NCBI GenBank assembly: GCA_029891345.1
Contig: CM056993.1
Coordinates: 105,701,300 to 105,765,299 of the forward strand
DNA length: 64,000 bases
DNA from: Dryococelus australis
Lineage: Eukaryota; Arthropoda; Insecta; Phasmatodea; Phasmatidae
Direction of reading: 5' to 3'
Under the pieces are notes generated by a model. It saw nothing but the letters and a program-made list of their open reading frames with translations, was not told the DNA's origin and searched no databases. Positions 48,301 to 60,496 of this stretch are shown here, piece after piece. The translations under genes and the position numbers were made by a program. How positions within the stretch are numbered: position 1 is the stretch's first letter; the number at the start of each line of letters is the position of its first letter.

Positions 48301-49414
48301 TATAGTCTATTCGCAGAATCTTTGCGCTTTCTGAATCAAATCTTTGAGAAACCACCCCATGTATGACGTGTTTGGTTGTTTCCTTAATATTTCATGTGTC
48401 ACAAGCGTTTTGTACTTGTGTTAAAATCAAATACATTATTTCAGGTTAAACTGAACTTTTACTTGTTTTTTTTTATTATATTTCATTTATAGATCTCAGT
48501 ATGAATAAAACTGAGGGAAATAGGTATTTTGGTAACACGAGGGCTGTTTCAGAAGTCATGGCAACTATTGTTGATCTCCCGAAAATGCCCCAAGACAGAA
48601 AATGTACTATGTACAATTGAATATGTATGGCAAGTACGTTTTAAAGGTGACACCACATGGGGTATGGAAGCAGGAATGTCCAGCAAAAGGACAAAGACAA
48701 ACATGGCCGTTGGAAATCACCGTTTAATTGATATATTATCGTACAAACTGTATACACTCATTTGAACGGGTACATATCGTACGTGCACGAGCTATTTAAC
48801 ATACTTCGAAGCAGTCTCCGAGGTTGTCTACAGTTCGTTACCAGCGATGAGGCAGACATCAGCACAGCATTTCGACGAGAGGTGGCGCACATTGACGGAT
48901 CTCATGCAGCCGATGGTATTTCCCGTCTGCTTCATTGCTGACAACGAACCGTGGGCAACCTCGGAGACTACTTTGAAGGATGTTAAACAGCTCATACACG
49001 TATGATGCGTACCCGTTCAAATGAGTATATACAGGATTTACGAGAGTAAATTAATTAAACGGTGATTTCAAGCAGCCAAGTTTGTATCTGTCCCTTGCCG
49101 GACATTCCTGCAAGCATAGCCCATGTGGTGTCCCCTTGCAAACGTACTTGAATAGTACATTTCCTGTGTTGGATCATTTTCGGGAGATAAACAATAGTTG
49201 CCATGACTTTTAAATCGGCCCTCGTACCTAGCAAGAAATAGCTCTCACAAACAAATGTTATTGGAATTCAGTACGCACGAATGCGGTGCGCTATGCCTTT
49301 GGTGTAATTTTATACACCGAGTGAAGCTTTGTTTGCACGAGGCAGAAGTAGAGCATGAAATGAGAACTTTACCAGTGCTCTATAAAAGTTGTATATATCA
49401 ATGAATAGACTATA
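48301..49414 (+). mobile_element. MITE family B, copy 3, carrying a foldback insertion
   Basis: Ends tatagtctattcgc and tatagtctattcat (reverse complement of the right end) form the terminal inverted repeats of family B. The body is collinear with the 31-kb and 39-kb copies until ggtaa (48536), is interrupted by a foldback element, and resumes at cctagcaagaaatag (49229). Confidence 0.8.
48538..49228. mobile_element. Mariner-type foldback element
   Basis: Terminal repeats of about 50 bp start cgagggctgtttcagaagtc and cgagggccgatttaaaagtc, then catggcaactattg in both; such ends with tggcaac are usual for mariner elements. Much of the interior is also self-complementary (for example cctcggagactactttgaag and its partner near 48806). 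The flank is CA on the left and TA on the right, fitting the TA duplication with one change. No transposase. Confidence 0.8.
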
Positions 49415-49429
49415 CTGCCACGTCTCCCA

Positions 49430-49515
49430 CATGTAACAATCATGTCAACCTGCCGGGAATCAAACCCGGATCGCCTTGTTGGCAAATTGGTCCGCCAGTG
49501 AGTGACAAGCTCTGT
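49430..49515 (-). mobile_element. SINE fragment (tRNA-like)
   Basis: On the minus strand, cactggcggaccaattt is followed by gggtttgattcccggc, a good B-box. Short; assigned to no family. Confidence 0.45.
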
Positions 49516-49519
49516 TTCT

Positions 49520-50430
49520 GAAACAAGATGCAGATGTTTCGTTGGGAAGAATCGCATTTTTTAAAACACAAAACCGAAATAACTAACTCGTGAAAAAAAA
49601 AAAAGGTGGGAATACAATAACATCAATGTACTGGCCCTTTTACTTTGGTAAGCACATTTATTATGACAATGACTCATCTGTATTTTAAATGCTATACATT
49701 TTATCTTTACATTATTAGCCTATGTTACAGTCAATTTTAATTTACACTTTATATAAAATAGTGTAGAAATATAATGTTTCATTCTCTAGTATAAAATTAA
49801 AATGTCATAATCTACCTCAGATTTTTTTCTGAAATCTTCACGTCCACATCCTCTTGTTTATTCAAGCGTTACTTCCGGAATAATTTGGTAGTGTCCGAGA
49901 TAACTTGTTTGAGTTTGAGTAATGTTTTTGCTCTAACCGCATGAAATATGTTTTATGGGCATTGACCATCGAAAAAGCTGTTATTTTATATTTGAGCCAT
50001 ATATTGTTCAACTTGTAGGCTTTGTCTGTGACTAACTTATCCCCAGATATAATATTTTTAGTCTGTGCATGGTTTTTGCAAAATTACACGTCAAAGTTGA
50101 AATTTTACAGTTGTTGTAATGTACAAATAAAGTAAACCAAACTATTTGCAGAAAATTTAAAAAGGGTGTCTAAAAGGTATTGTCTCAGTTCATTTTATGG
50201 CATGTTTAACAAAAATTATCTTCTAAAAATTTAGGGGCAGCCAAAAATAAAAAATAAAAAAAAAGCAAGAATTTCAGTAGTAGGGAAATGGGGATTGAGC
50301 GCCAACGGGTCCCAAGTCCGGATCCAGAGCCGACCGGCCGCCATGTTGAGATTTCCCTTCTTACCCTCAGAATCTATTAAATTTCCCAAAAAAATCTCTT
50401 TTCCCTAGAAATTTCCCTTTTTCACTAAAA
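49520..50430. other. No gene recognised
   Basis: AT-rich sequence. From about 50280 a G/C-richer stretch (gagccgaccggccgccat) resembles the start of LIR member 2 near 40640, so the LIR element may begin here. Confidence 0.35.
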
Positions 50431-50789
50431 ACTTCCCTTTTTACCTAAAAATTTCTCTAAAATCATATTTTTTGCAGAGCAGGTGACCGGGATAAGTAAT
50501 CCAGGTAACCTTGGGTCAGGGCAAGCAGAACTCGGGGAACACGATGTTTGACCTTAACCTTTGATTTTGGTCCCAAAAGTCCAAAAAAAATTTCAAAAAA
50601 TTTCTAAATGCCAAAAATTCTAAAAATAAAAAGCATTATTAAAATTTTTTTAGAAATATTAAAACATTATTTTAAAACATTTAATTTCCTGAGGTTTATC
50701 CCTTACACGCCTCACTCAACAAATTAGTTGGCAGGCCTCCAACCCCCTCGCCCTTTCCCAGTCAGCCATCTTGGTAGTGTCAGTCATCG

Positions 50790-51335
50790 TAGCAACCATA
50801 TTAGATGACATTGACCTTGACCCCATAATCTGGATTGACCTTAAAAACAATAACTTGAAAAAATGCATAACAGTCGGCAAGCATATGATGTTACAGACTA
50901 ATATCACCATATTGGAACCCGTGACCTTTACCTTAACCCCATGACCTGGATTGACCTTGAAAACAAAAACGCGAAAAAATACATAGAAGTCAGCAAGCAT
51001 ATTGCATTACAAACTATTACTGCCATATTGGATTAAGGTGACCTCGACATTGAACCCATGGATTTGAACGACCTTGAGAACCAAAACTAAAAAAATCCAT
51101 GAAATACAGCAAGAATATTATGTTACAGACTACTGCATGCAGGTGGCCTTGACATTGACCCCATGACCTGGAATGACCTTGAAAACCAAAACTCGAAAAA
51201 AAAATTAATAAAAATCAGCTATCATATTATGTTACTGACTACTACCACCATAGTTGGTGCAGGTATCCTTGACCACATATCCTTGAATTACCTTGAAAAC
51301 AAAAACTCGTAGAAGTCACAAGAAACCTGTTTGCA
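50790..51335. repeat. Tandem repeat, about 5 x 110 bp
   Basis: Five degenerate units share ccccatgacctggattgacc, cttgaaaacaaaaactcg, cagcaagcatatt and gttacagactact. Each unit contains one or two tgaccttga-like sites. Present only in the left arm of the palindrome. Confidence 0.85.
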
Positions 51336-51339
51336 TTAA

Positions 51340-51740
51340 ACCTGGTACCGAGGTACTGAACAAGAAATGCACTTCACCTTTACAGGTCTTTGCATTTCTA
51401 AGTAAACTGTCGCTACGGCTGAACGGTTTACCGCACCTGTAATACAAATATGACATACGACAGGGATTCGTGGCACAATTAGAGCACTCATGTCACCGTT
51501 CATAATGGTCGAAAGTAAATGCCACATCACAAAAGTGACACTGATTACGACGTATTGGTTCAGGCAAAGACTCGGGCAGGCCTGTTGGAGATGTAGTTGC
51601 TGGAACTAAAGAAGCAGGAAACGCCGGCAACGATGTTCTAAGCGCCACTCCCGAAGTAGTTTATGACACTGACATAGCCACCATTAGCTCTGGAGTGCCC
51701 GAAGACATCGCAGGTGAAGAATAACACTCGGATGCGAAGA
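51340..51740 (-). pseudogene. Second zinc-finger coding relic, LIR member 3
   Basis: The minus strand has a Pro/Ser/Thr-rich lead (PAFPASLVPATTSPTGLPES), then QCHFCDVAFTFDHYER, then YRCGKPFSRSDSLL and a cysteine. The pattern parallels the other LIR finger relic (C-x2-C...F-x2-D-x-Y) without being the same sequence, so it may be a diverged paralogue. Fossil. Confidence 0.45.
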
Positions 51741-51959
51741 TTCAGAAGCTGGCCAAGACGATCCACCTTTCATAGCACCTGCTGACAAACTAACCCTCTC
51801 AGTTTACCTTCCTACTGCTTATAATACAAGAGTAAGCAAGCCCTAAGACATCACATTGACTTTGAGCCAATCGTACTGCACCATTAATACATCGTGCGGA
51901 CACTGACCAACCAATCACCAAGTTGCCACATGATTGCAGCTGGCCAATCACGTGAGGTT

Positions 51960-52215
51960 ATTGTGGCGGTGGAGTCATTTTGAAGTCTTTTTTATTCATT
52001 TAGAGTCTTTTAGACTCCTTTCGAGTTATTTTGGAGTAATTTGTAATCATTTCGGAGCCATTTTGGAGTCATTTGGAGTCTTTTGGAGTCATTTGGAGTT
52101 ATTTTGGAATAATTTGGTGGCGGTGGAGTCATTTTGGAGTAATTTTAGAGTCGTTTGGTGATGGTGGTGGAGTCATTATGAGTCATTTTGGGGTCATTTT
52201 AGAGTCAATCGGCAA
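51960..52215 (+). repeat. Minisatellite, tttggagtcatt unit
   Basis: About 20 degenerate units of roughly 10-14 bp. Its inverted, shorter counterpart (actccaaaatgactc) is at 53590-53690 in the right arm. It occupies the slot held by a different minisatellite in LIR members 1 and 2. Confidence 0.85.
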
Positions 52216-52234
52216 ATTGGAACATTTCGGATTA

Positions 52235-52237
<3 letters not shown>

Positions 52238-52318
<81 letters not shown>
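52238..52318. repeat. (TG)n microsatellite
   Basis: About 81 bp of TG; the matching (CA)n at about 53535-53563 in the other arm is shorter. Confidence 0.95.
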
Positions 52319-52321
<3 letters not shown>

Positions 52322-52439
52322 TGCAAGTTAAAATTAATTCCTCCTAGTTTAAAATAAAATTAAATAGTCCTTCGTCCTAAAGTTGAAAGGTGAACATTTT
52401 ATTTAATAGCCTCGCTTTAACAAGTATATATACAGGTGC

Positions 52440-52770
52440 CTCGGTATATTTAATCACTTCCTGGGTAAACTGTATTTACACTTTGCAACAAAAGTGCCTA
52501 GAACTACAGCAGGCTCCCACCACGCTTCGCCTTTGGTCGATGCACAACATGGATTTTGTACTGCACAATGCAGCACCACGGCGGGCCGCCACAATGCTCC
52601 CAATTGGTCGTTGAACGAAAAGGACTCTTCGTACATGCATTTTGAACATATGTGATAACTCGATCGCAGAATCGCCACTGGCGACAACCAGTTAGCGATA
52701 AGCAGATCGCGGATCCATGCTCCTGGAGGTCAAAGCAGCCCTTCATATTCGCAATTCATCTTCGCGGTAT
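52440..52770 (-). pseudogene. Zinc-finger coding relic, left arm of member 3
   Basis: The inverted counterpart of 53061-53426, with the pieces RFCDRVITYVQNA and SPFRSTTNWE. The two arms differ by small changes throughout, so they have evolved apart since the palindrome formed. Confidence 0.5.
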
Positions 52771-53060
52771 GGGAGCACTCTGAGTAAACCCAAATACTCG
52801 TTCGCCCTAGAATAAAACACGCAGGTACTACCATAACATATAAATATACATAATTATGTATATTATAATATATAAGATATAAATGTATACAAAAAGTATA
52901 GAATATTATTTAAAAGATAGGAATATATATAGTTATGTATTGAATAATATATAAGATATGAATATACATAATTATCTATATTATAAATTTAGTACATGCG
53001 TACTTTCTTTTGGGGCAAACGAGTATTTGGGTTTTCTCAGAGTGATCTCATGGCGCAAAG

Positions 53061-53426
53061 ATGAATTGTGACTACAAAGGGCTACCTTTGACCTCGACGA
53101 TCATGAAGCCACGACCTGCATCATCACTAACGGGTTGTCGTCAGTGCCGATTCTGCGATCGAGTTATCACATATGTTCAAAATGCACGTCAGCATGAGAG
53201 GGCGATCTGTACGAAGAGCCCTTTTCGCTCAACGACCAATTGGGAAGCATTGTGGTGGCCCGCCGTGGTGCTACATTGTTCAGTACAAACTCAATGTTGG
53301 CCAACGTCCAATGGCGAAGCATGGCGGAAGCCTGATTTAGTTCTAGCCACTTTTATTGTAATGTGTAAATACAGTTTACCCAGGAAGCAATTAAGTATAC
53401 CGAAGGACTGGATTTACACTTTTTAA
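53061..53426 (+). pseudogene. Zinc-finger coding relic, right arm of member 3
   Basis: An open stretch of 121 codons: a start MNCDYKGLPLTSTIMKPRP, a cysteine-rich module CRQCRFCDRVITYVQNARQH, then CTKSPFRSTTNWE. The first half is shared with LIR member 2, the second half differs. The element of this family would have had further downstream parts not seen here. Function unknown; nucleic-acid binding is inferred from the Cys/His spacing. Confidence 0.5.
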
Positions 53427-54059
53427 AGAAAGATTATTAAATAAAATGTTTGCCTTTCAGCTTTTGTAGGTAGGGCTATTTAATTTAATTTTAGAATAAG
53501 GGGGGTGGGGGATAATTTTAACTTGCGACCCACACAACACAACACACACACACACACACACACAAAGAGTCCGAAATATTCAAATTTGCCGACTGACTCC
53601 AAAACGACCCCAAAATGACTCGTAATGACTCCACAACCGAATGACTCCAATATAACTCCACCACCAAATAACTATAAAATGACTCCAATGGCTGCTACGA
53701 TGGCTGACACTACCAAGATGGCTGACTGGTAATTGTCTAGGGGGTGGAGGACTTCCGACTTATTTGTTTCGTGAGGCAGGTTGGAGGAATCATCATAAAA
53801 TTATTTTTTTAAATAAATTTTTAAAAAAATTAAATTATTTTTGGTATTTTTTTAATAACACATTTTTTGGGATTTTTTGAATTTTTTTAAATTTTTGCAT
53901 TTTTTGGATTTTTGGGGTCAAAGGTTAAGGTCAAAGATCATGTGTCCTGAGTCCTGCTTGCCCTGACCCAGGTGGTCGCTTAACCCGGTCAGCTGCTCTG
54001 GGGAAAATGGGCATTTTTAGGGAAATTTTTTGGGACTACCTTTTCCTGCAAATGATTTA

Positions 54060-54560
54060 CCCGTCCTTTCCTCTCCTTCACCTGGAGGTGTGTTGCGATT
54101 GGTCAGTTGGTTATTGGAGCAATAAAGGCACAAGGGACATTTTGGGAGAGTATATGTTACTTCTTCAGTGCCTGGGGAACGACTGAGAGCTCTGACGATG
54201 GAATGTAGCGGAGGGGGTAGCCCGCCCACAAGCACCAGAAGGAAGGGGTAACACCAACAACCAATCACAGCATACCTAGTTGGGGAAATGGGGGTTATGC
54301 AATTTGCAGGAAGTGGTAACTCGCCCACAACCTACAGCCAATCACAGAATACCTCGTAGGGGAAGTAGGGGAAAGAGGGTAAGAGGTGACCAATCACAGC
54401 ACAACTCAAGGAGGGAGAAGGGGGTGCCTGAACTTTGTATCCTCCCCTACAAAAAAAAGGTTGCCTACTATTAGTATGGTTCCCTTCCGAGCCTCCTTCC
54501 CAGGTTAATAAAGTGGGCAATTGTGCCATTCTTGCACTTTTCATCTTGTACCGCTCCGCT
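54060..54560. other. CCAAT-box triplet, possible solo LTR or promoter block
   Basis: The string ccaatcacag occurs at 54261, 54338 and 54390, each followed by a similar aacctagttggggaaatggg-like segment. An AATAAA signal lies near 54508. Together they look like the promoter and polyadenylation part of an LTR or a small polymerase II unit. No coding region and no second LTR were seen, so the identity is open. Confidence 0.35.
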
Positions 54561-54734
54561 CACACTACTATTAAGATAGTAACAGTGTTTGTTAGCGCAT
54601 TTATGGTTGCTTAAAAAAAATAATAATAATAAAAACATCCTAGTAAAGCACGTTCAACCGGAAACTAGGAAGTAAAGTTGCAAAACTTGAAATAGTTATT
54701 TACGTACTTTGCCTAGTATTTAAATTGTGTGTGT

Positions 54735-57308
54735 TTAACACCTTCCCTGTATAGCCCGAGTTATCTCTAGCATAAGCCTTGTGTGCAAAATATATATACC
54801 CGAGTATACTCGAGGAGCAACCTCAATTTATGCACCTTGTTGTTTCAACCGAGTTTAGTCTCCTTTGACATGTTTACCGTGAAAAATTGTAAATGGCATC
54901 ACAAGTCACTAAAAAAAAAAATTTAAATTCTAGATTCTGCTTCTTAGGTTTACTACTACAGTGCAGCAGTAGTTGCTTTCTATAAAAAAAAGTGTGATTA
55001 TTTGCTTGTCTTTCGAAATTAGTAGCCTGTAAAGCCATGTTTTTGAAGGAAAAAAACGTATCACGTAACACAAGATAGCAGCACTACTTTTTTTCACACA
55101 TTATCGTACACTCACATTTGAAGTTACTGTTCGTGGCTCGGAAAGTGGTGATGAAATTCCATCTTAAAGCAGCAGCTCAAGTTCCGAGGACGACGCGGAT
55201 CAGCAAATTGCATCGGCCCGGCAGTGGTGTAATATAAGTGTTACGTCTCCGCCACTAGCACCTCCACGATATGTCTTTACCGGCACAAGTGGTATGCATT
55301 TCGACACAGATCACGAGCACAGCATTTTAGATTTTTTCTGTATGTTTTTTTTTATCTCGCTCTCATGCAGCTAATCACTAACGATACCAACAGGTATGCT
55401 CACAATGTAAACACGAAAAGTGGAAAAACACAAGCATAAATGAACTTTATGTCTTCTTTGCTATCGCCATTCTGCAGAGCATTGTATGGAAGCCTGGTGT
55501 AGAGCTATATTGGTCCTCAAATGCCCTTCTAACAACACCAATTTTCCCAAAAATCATGACCTACAAACATTTTTGTTTGCTGAAACGTTTTTTGCACTTT
55601 TTTGACAATGCAAGTTTTGACAACAACACACATCCATGTCCATAGCTGCGAAAAAAAATCTGGCCTGTGAATTTGGATTTTAATGAAAAATTCAAAAAGT
55701 TGTACACACCTGAAAAAGACATTGTTATCGACGACTATATGTTGCTGTTCAAAGGGAAGCTACAGTGAAAGCAGTACATTCCTTCAAAAAGGTCACGTTT
55801 CGGGATAAAAAATATTTGTTATGCGAGTCCAACAGTGGCTATGTCTGGAACACGGTAATCTACACAGGGAAAGATACACAACTTGATGCAGCATATCAGT
55901 TTTTCCCGAAATCCTTCCAAGTTGTTATGGCATTGATAAAGCCATTACTAAATAGGTTATTGTATAATACTGCATCATTTTCATTCATCTCCTGCACTTG
56001 CTGATTTACTGATTGCTAATCATACTGATACATACGGCACAGAGTGTCTTTCAAGGAGAGACGTGCCTGATTCACTTCGGAAAAAGAAGTTGAAGAAAGG
56101 TGAGATTGTAGCGTACCAGAGAGGTAAAATCACAGCAGTGTTGTGGCAGGACAAAAGAAGGTGTCTTTGCTCACAACTGTACATGGGGCACATACTGTGA
56201 CAGTTTGGAAAGCTGGAAAAAGAACCAGTGACGAAATCAGAAGTTGTTGAGGTCTATAACAATACCATGGGAGGCATTGATCGTGCTTTACCAAAATTGT
56301 GAAGGGCCAAAGTCACACCTGAACTTCAGGTTAGCTCCTTTTCAAGAAATACTTGACAAGTATCATGCAACTGACATTTCACCCAAGTGTGCTGGTCGGC
56401 ATGGACCGTCACCTGCTCCTCTACGTCTGACAGAAAGGTACTTCCCGGGAGCTATACCACCAACAGAAAAGAAAGAAAAGCCGACCAGACAGTGTGGAAT
56501 GTGTTCCCGTGTGAGGGATGCCAAAGGGAAAAGGATATGCCGGGAAACAAGGTAATACTGTCCAGATTGTGATCTGCCCCTGTGTGTTACTTCGTGCTTA
56601 CGGGTTTATCACACAGAATCAAACACCTGAACACTTTTGTGATGTATTACTTTTTCAGGTGCAAGAAGCAATAACACCAGATAATGATATTGTTTACACA
56701 AAGTAACATGATTTCCAAGGGAATTTTTTCAATGAAAATGTGACTTAGTATTTATTTGATGTGATTTATAATTACTACATTTCAGTTTTCTTTTGTATTG
56801 TATTACTTTCCCATGTACAAGAAGCAATAATGTCAGGTAATGATAATATGTAAGATTATGAGTCATGTGAATGAAAAAGTGACTCCATTATTTTTACCTT
56901 GATTTATGTGTTTTCTAATATTTATTATTTTCAATTTTTTTTGTATTGATTTCTTTGCCAGGCGCTATAGGCAATAATATCAGTGATATTGAGTCCATGT
57001 ATCGGAATACATATGAATAACTTTCTAACTTTTATTGGTAGACCACACCATTATTTTATGTATTCTGGAATGTTTTAAGTATTTCGTATTTATTTAGAGA
57101 ATATGAAAATAAAATAAACAAAAAATTATTGCATTCTGCCCGAGTATACTCGAGTGAAACTTTTCTTAAGTATTTCAAAATTCGTAACTTCTAGAATATG
57201 AATCCAAAAAATATAATCCTACAAGATGTGTCATCCCTCCACTTGGTAGACAATGTGCAAAGCATTTTTAAAAATTGGTTATTTTTGGGCTGTTTTTACT
57301 GAAATTAA
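54735..57308 (+). mobile_element. piggyBac-type DNA transposon, decayed
   Basis: TTAA at 54735-54738 and 57305-57308 is the piggyBac target duplication. Inside each end is an AGCCC motif at matched distance and a palindromic cccgagtatactcgag motif (about 54798 and 57138), as in several piggyBac families. The 2.57-kb length is normal for the superfamily. A transposase relic lies between. Confidence 0.75.
55190..56665 (+). pseudogene. piggyBac transposase (DDE_Tnp_1_7), decayed
   Basis: N-terminal part: PPRYVFTGTSGMHFDTDHEH (near 55260), the usual lead into the catalytic domain. The central part has YWSSNALLTTPIFPKIMTYK. The catalytic core is at 55765-56004 (KKVTFRDKKYLLCESNSGYV, then WNTVIYTGKDT, which holds one of the acidic active-site positions). 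The C-terminal cysteine-rich domain is at about 56487-56600 (CGMCSRVRDAKGKRICRET, then CPDCDLPLC). Several frame changes and stops separate these segments, so it is inactive. The enzyme would excise and insert at TTAA. Confidence 0.8.
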
Positions 57309-57329
57309 TTATACTTTTATATTTTATCA

Positions 57330-57545
57330 GCAGTGACTTTAGCTGAGTTGCAAGGGCACTGCGTCCGCCGGCGCATGTGACCTAGGTTCTAGTCTCGCAC
57401 GGGCTTCTCGATTTTGACGTGGCGTCTTACAACTCAGCCCCTTATGTTCAGAAAGTGAGCGTCGCGAAAGTTTGCTCCCGGGTCCATGGCAATTACTCGT
57501 TGAGAATGAGCAGTACGTTAAATGTAAATGTACTATAGTATAGGT
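57330..57545 (+). mobile_element. Candidate tRNA-derived SINE
   Basis: A-box-like tagctgagttgc (about 57340) and B-box-like ggttctagtctc (about 57384) sit 44 bp apart and are followed by a non-tRNA body. It starts about 20 bp past the piggyBac end. Confidence 0.45.
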
Positions 57546-57559
57546 ATGTCCTTTGGCCT

Positions 57560-60490
57560 AATGCTTCACACACAAACGTATCGTTTAGAAGTCATCAGGT
57601 CGCGGTGGGAGTCGCGCTGCGAACCTCAGATTTCGAGCGGTTTAGTATGCTTAAGATCGCTGTAGCGACCGAACGGCTAATCCGATCGGAGAAGTTCTGG
57701 TGTCAGTTTGTGCTTAAAAAAAAGTGTAACTAAAAACATAACTAAGAATCATAAATAATATACATGTATAGTGACTTTCTAAACAATAACCATTTTATTT
57801 GCAGATTACAAAAAAAATAGTTAAAAATTACGAGTTAGGCGAAAAGGACACTAATGATGTTAACAACATGAATAGTTCTCGATAAGACAAATCTAATACT
57901 GAAAATATGACTCAACTACCTCTTACCATTCCAGAGTTATATGAAGAATAAATTGACAATTCTACGCAACAGCGAAATGCGGACGTGGAGATTGCGTCAT
58001 CGTCACATGCCACATCACGTGACGAGACTAAGACTAAACAATGACACAATCGGCACAAATGCATAAAGTACCCAGATAGCTGCAACGTAGACGTCGCGCA
58101 GAAATACTTACGGCTGTGTAGACGACACAGCCCACCCCATTCTTTTTTATACTAACCGAAATTCTTTAATGTACTTAGAGTCAAACAAATCATTGGCTGC
58201 ACCAACCAAATCTTTGTTTGGGGGTAACCAAATGAGAACAATATGATTTTGTTACAACAAAATATTTCATTGCCCCTACACAAACAATTAATTTGGTTTC
58301 GTCAAACAAGCTTCCTGTGATTCAACAACGTTTTTCTCAGTGCGACTGCTTCGAAAATGTGGCTAACGAGGATGTTGACTGTTTCCCCTGAAAGACTGGC
58401 AAATTGGATTATTTCCCCTCCAGTTAAACAGTAGGCCTAATAGTTTTCAATTTTGAGCTCTTAAATTATTTTATTTATCGCTTAACGGCATGAAACATTG
58501 GTAATGACTGCCTTGGATTTTATTTGAGCACAAGTAAAAATTTCTTATTTATAAATTTCTTCATAACTGACGACGTACAGTCCATAGATTGGAATTTATG
58601 GTTATGTTTCACTGTGTAGAACACAAGGCAAGCTCTATTTATTGGCCACCCACAACCTTTTACTAAATAATGTGGTAACTGATTGACTGGAACTTTTTGC
58701 ACACACCGTGACTTTGTGATTTTATTTTGTGACTACATGTTGAGCGATATCGTATTCCCGTCCGTGACTAATGTTAAACACAGCGTGGCACAAACAACAT
58801 TCTACTTTATGGTAATCTTGGCCTCCTAAAGTTGTTTCATATATGAGAGGGAATTGTTCTTTCGATCGTTCGTTATTTCCTTTTAGGCATTTTCGGTTAA
58901 ATTAACTGTTGCACATACATAAAACGATACATCGCATAAAATGACAGATATAAACTCTCACACGCTTATGCGGCAGACAACAGACTTACTGCCATAGATA
59001 AAATACCAAGAAAGGACAGAAGTGGAGGATGTCACGCACGACCTGTCAGACGCATTCCGTACTGATCACTTAACGTGGCGCTGCCTGTCAACATACACAA
59101 CGTGCCTCCACTACACAGTAGACTCTACGATTGAGAAGACTAACTTCGTGTTCTATGATTAAGAAAACAAAAAAAAATCCGGGACTTTTGGCATCCCGGA
59201 CTGAATATATCGGGATACTAGGACAGCACTTTAAAAGAAGGATGGCTCGGTAAAACCAGAACATCTGTATAACCCCTATGATTACAGGCCATGCGTTTGC
59301 ATTTTTCTAGAGTATGAGACTAACACATAATATGTTAAGAAAAATTAAGCCCCGTAAAGTGCGTTGCATTGACGAGAAACACAAAATGTGCCGATTTTGG
59401 TATGTTTAAAATGATGTGATTGGTCTATACTGACCTGAAGGCACATCATGCCGTATTTTACGAGGTAAAACTGATAACTATTGTTGCAGTTATGTGAGCA
59501 AAAATATAAATATTCTTTAACTTTAAAAAGTTTTGCAGTAATTAAACCAGTAGTTGTAAGAAAGTCGTTATTTCTGAAGGGATGGCACGGATAGCATTAA
59601 GTTGACCACAGCAATAATGCATATCTTTATCTGTCGGATTTTTGTAAAAAATATTAGGCTGTAAGAAGATGTCATTCGGTAAGTTATTTCTCCCAAATGA
59701 CTTGCATATTAGTTATATCGATTAGTTTCACTATGTTTAATAGTGTTTAAAGATGTATTAGAATTGTTTCCTGCATGCCTGTTAACACGAAAAAGAAAGC
59801 GTATTATATTTCATCTTTCCTCATAACTTCTCGCACAAATCCTGTAAATGTTTTAAGAAATTGCACCACGTCCTATAAATAACAACACAGGATTATACTG
59901 AATACGACACAGTACTTTCAAGATCGTCAAAATACTGCAACTGCCTCAAGTGGCCATTAACTACTCCTACTTGGTAAGTAGACAGACATTAGAATATTAA
60001 ATTCGTTGTTACGATGCTTTTTGCTACTGTGCGCTTGTTTTTGGCGTTTTTTTTGTAAAACACAAACATGGAAACGCGCAAAATATTGTATTTTCACTTT
60101 GCTTACAGTACTTCATTTTATGTTTATGTAGTAACTGAATTCCCATTTGTTAATTAAAACTAAGTCGAAAGTACTGCAGATCAAGTAAATACACTGCACG
60201 TAAAATATCCCATCAAAAGAGTATAAATTATATTTGCCTCTTGATATTATTACATATTCAAGTGTAACCTGGGGATAATTTTCTTCCGTATCACATATAC
60301 ATGACCTACATTATCTTTGCAAATGTTACGATCGCTAAGCTTCTCCACTGAGGCGTGTGAGATCGCCATGCATTTTGATACAAAAACGAGAGGGAGTTCA
60401 TCACGTTGCAGTATTTATAAGTACTGTGTAGGACGCATGTTGGTCACGAAGTGCAGAAGGGGACATTGCCGTCTCAGCAGTGCCTATTCC
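57560..60490. other. No gene recognised
   Basis: 2.9 kb of mostly AT-rich sequence. A short inverted motif (atcccgga / tccgggac) lies near 59178-59200. No frame with recognisable homology. Confidence 0.3.
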
Positions 60491-60496
60491 GGGTAA

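Larger units (their letters stand above)
50430..54040. mobile_element. LIR family, member 3: large imperfect palindrome
   Basis: The left arm (50430-52830) pairs with the right arm (53000-54040). Matched blocks: gggtcagggcaagcag (50514) with ctgcttgccctgaccc (53956); cagccatcttggtagtgtca (50762) with tgacactaccaagatggctg (53705); the TG and CA tracts; the zinc-finger relics; and ctcagagtg-type motifs next to an AT-rich centre (52840-52990). The left arm carries about 1.2 kb absent from the right (50790-51960). Class uncertain, possibly Polinton-like; fossil. Confidence 0.7.

Noticed and set aside
52073-52357. Frame of repeated Phe/Gly/Val/Ile residues
   Set aside because: Translation of the tttggagtcatt minisatellite and the TG tract.
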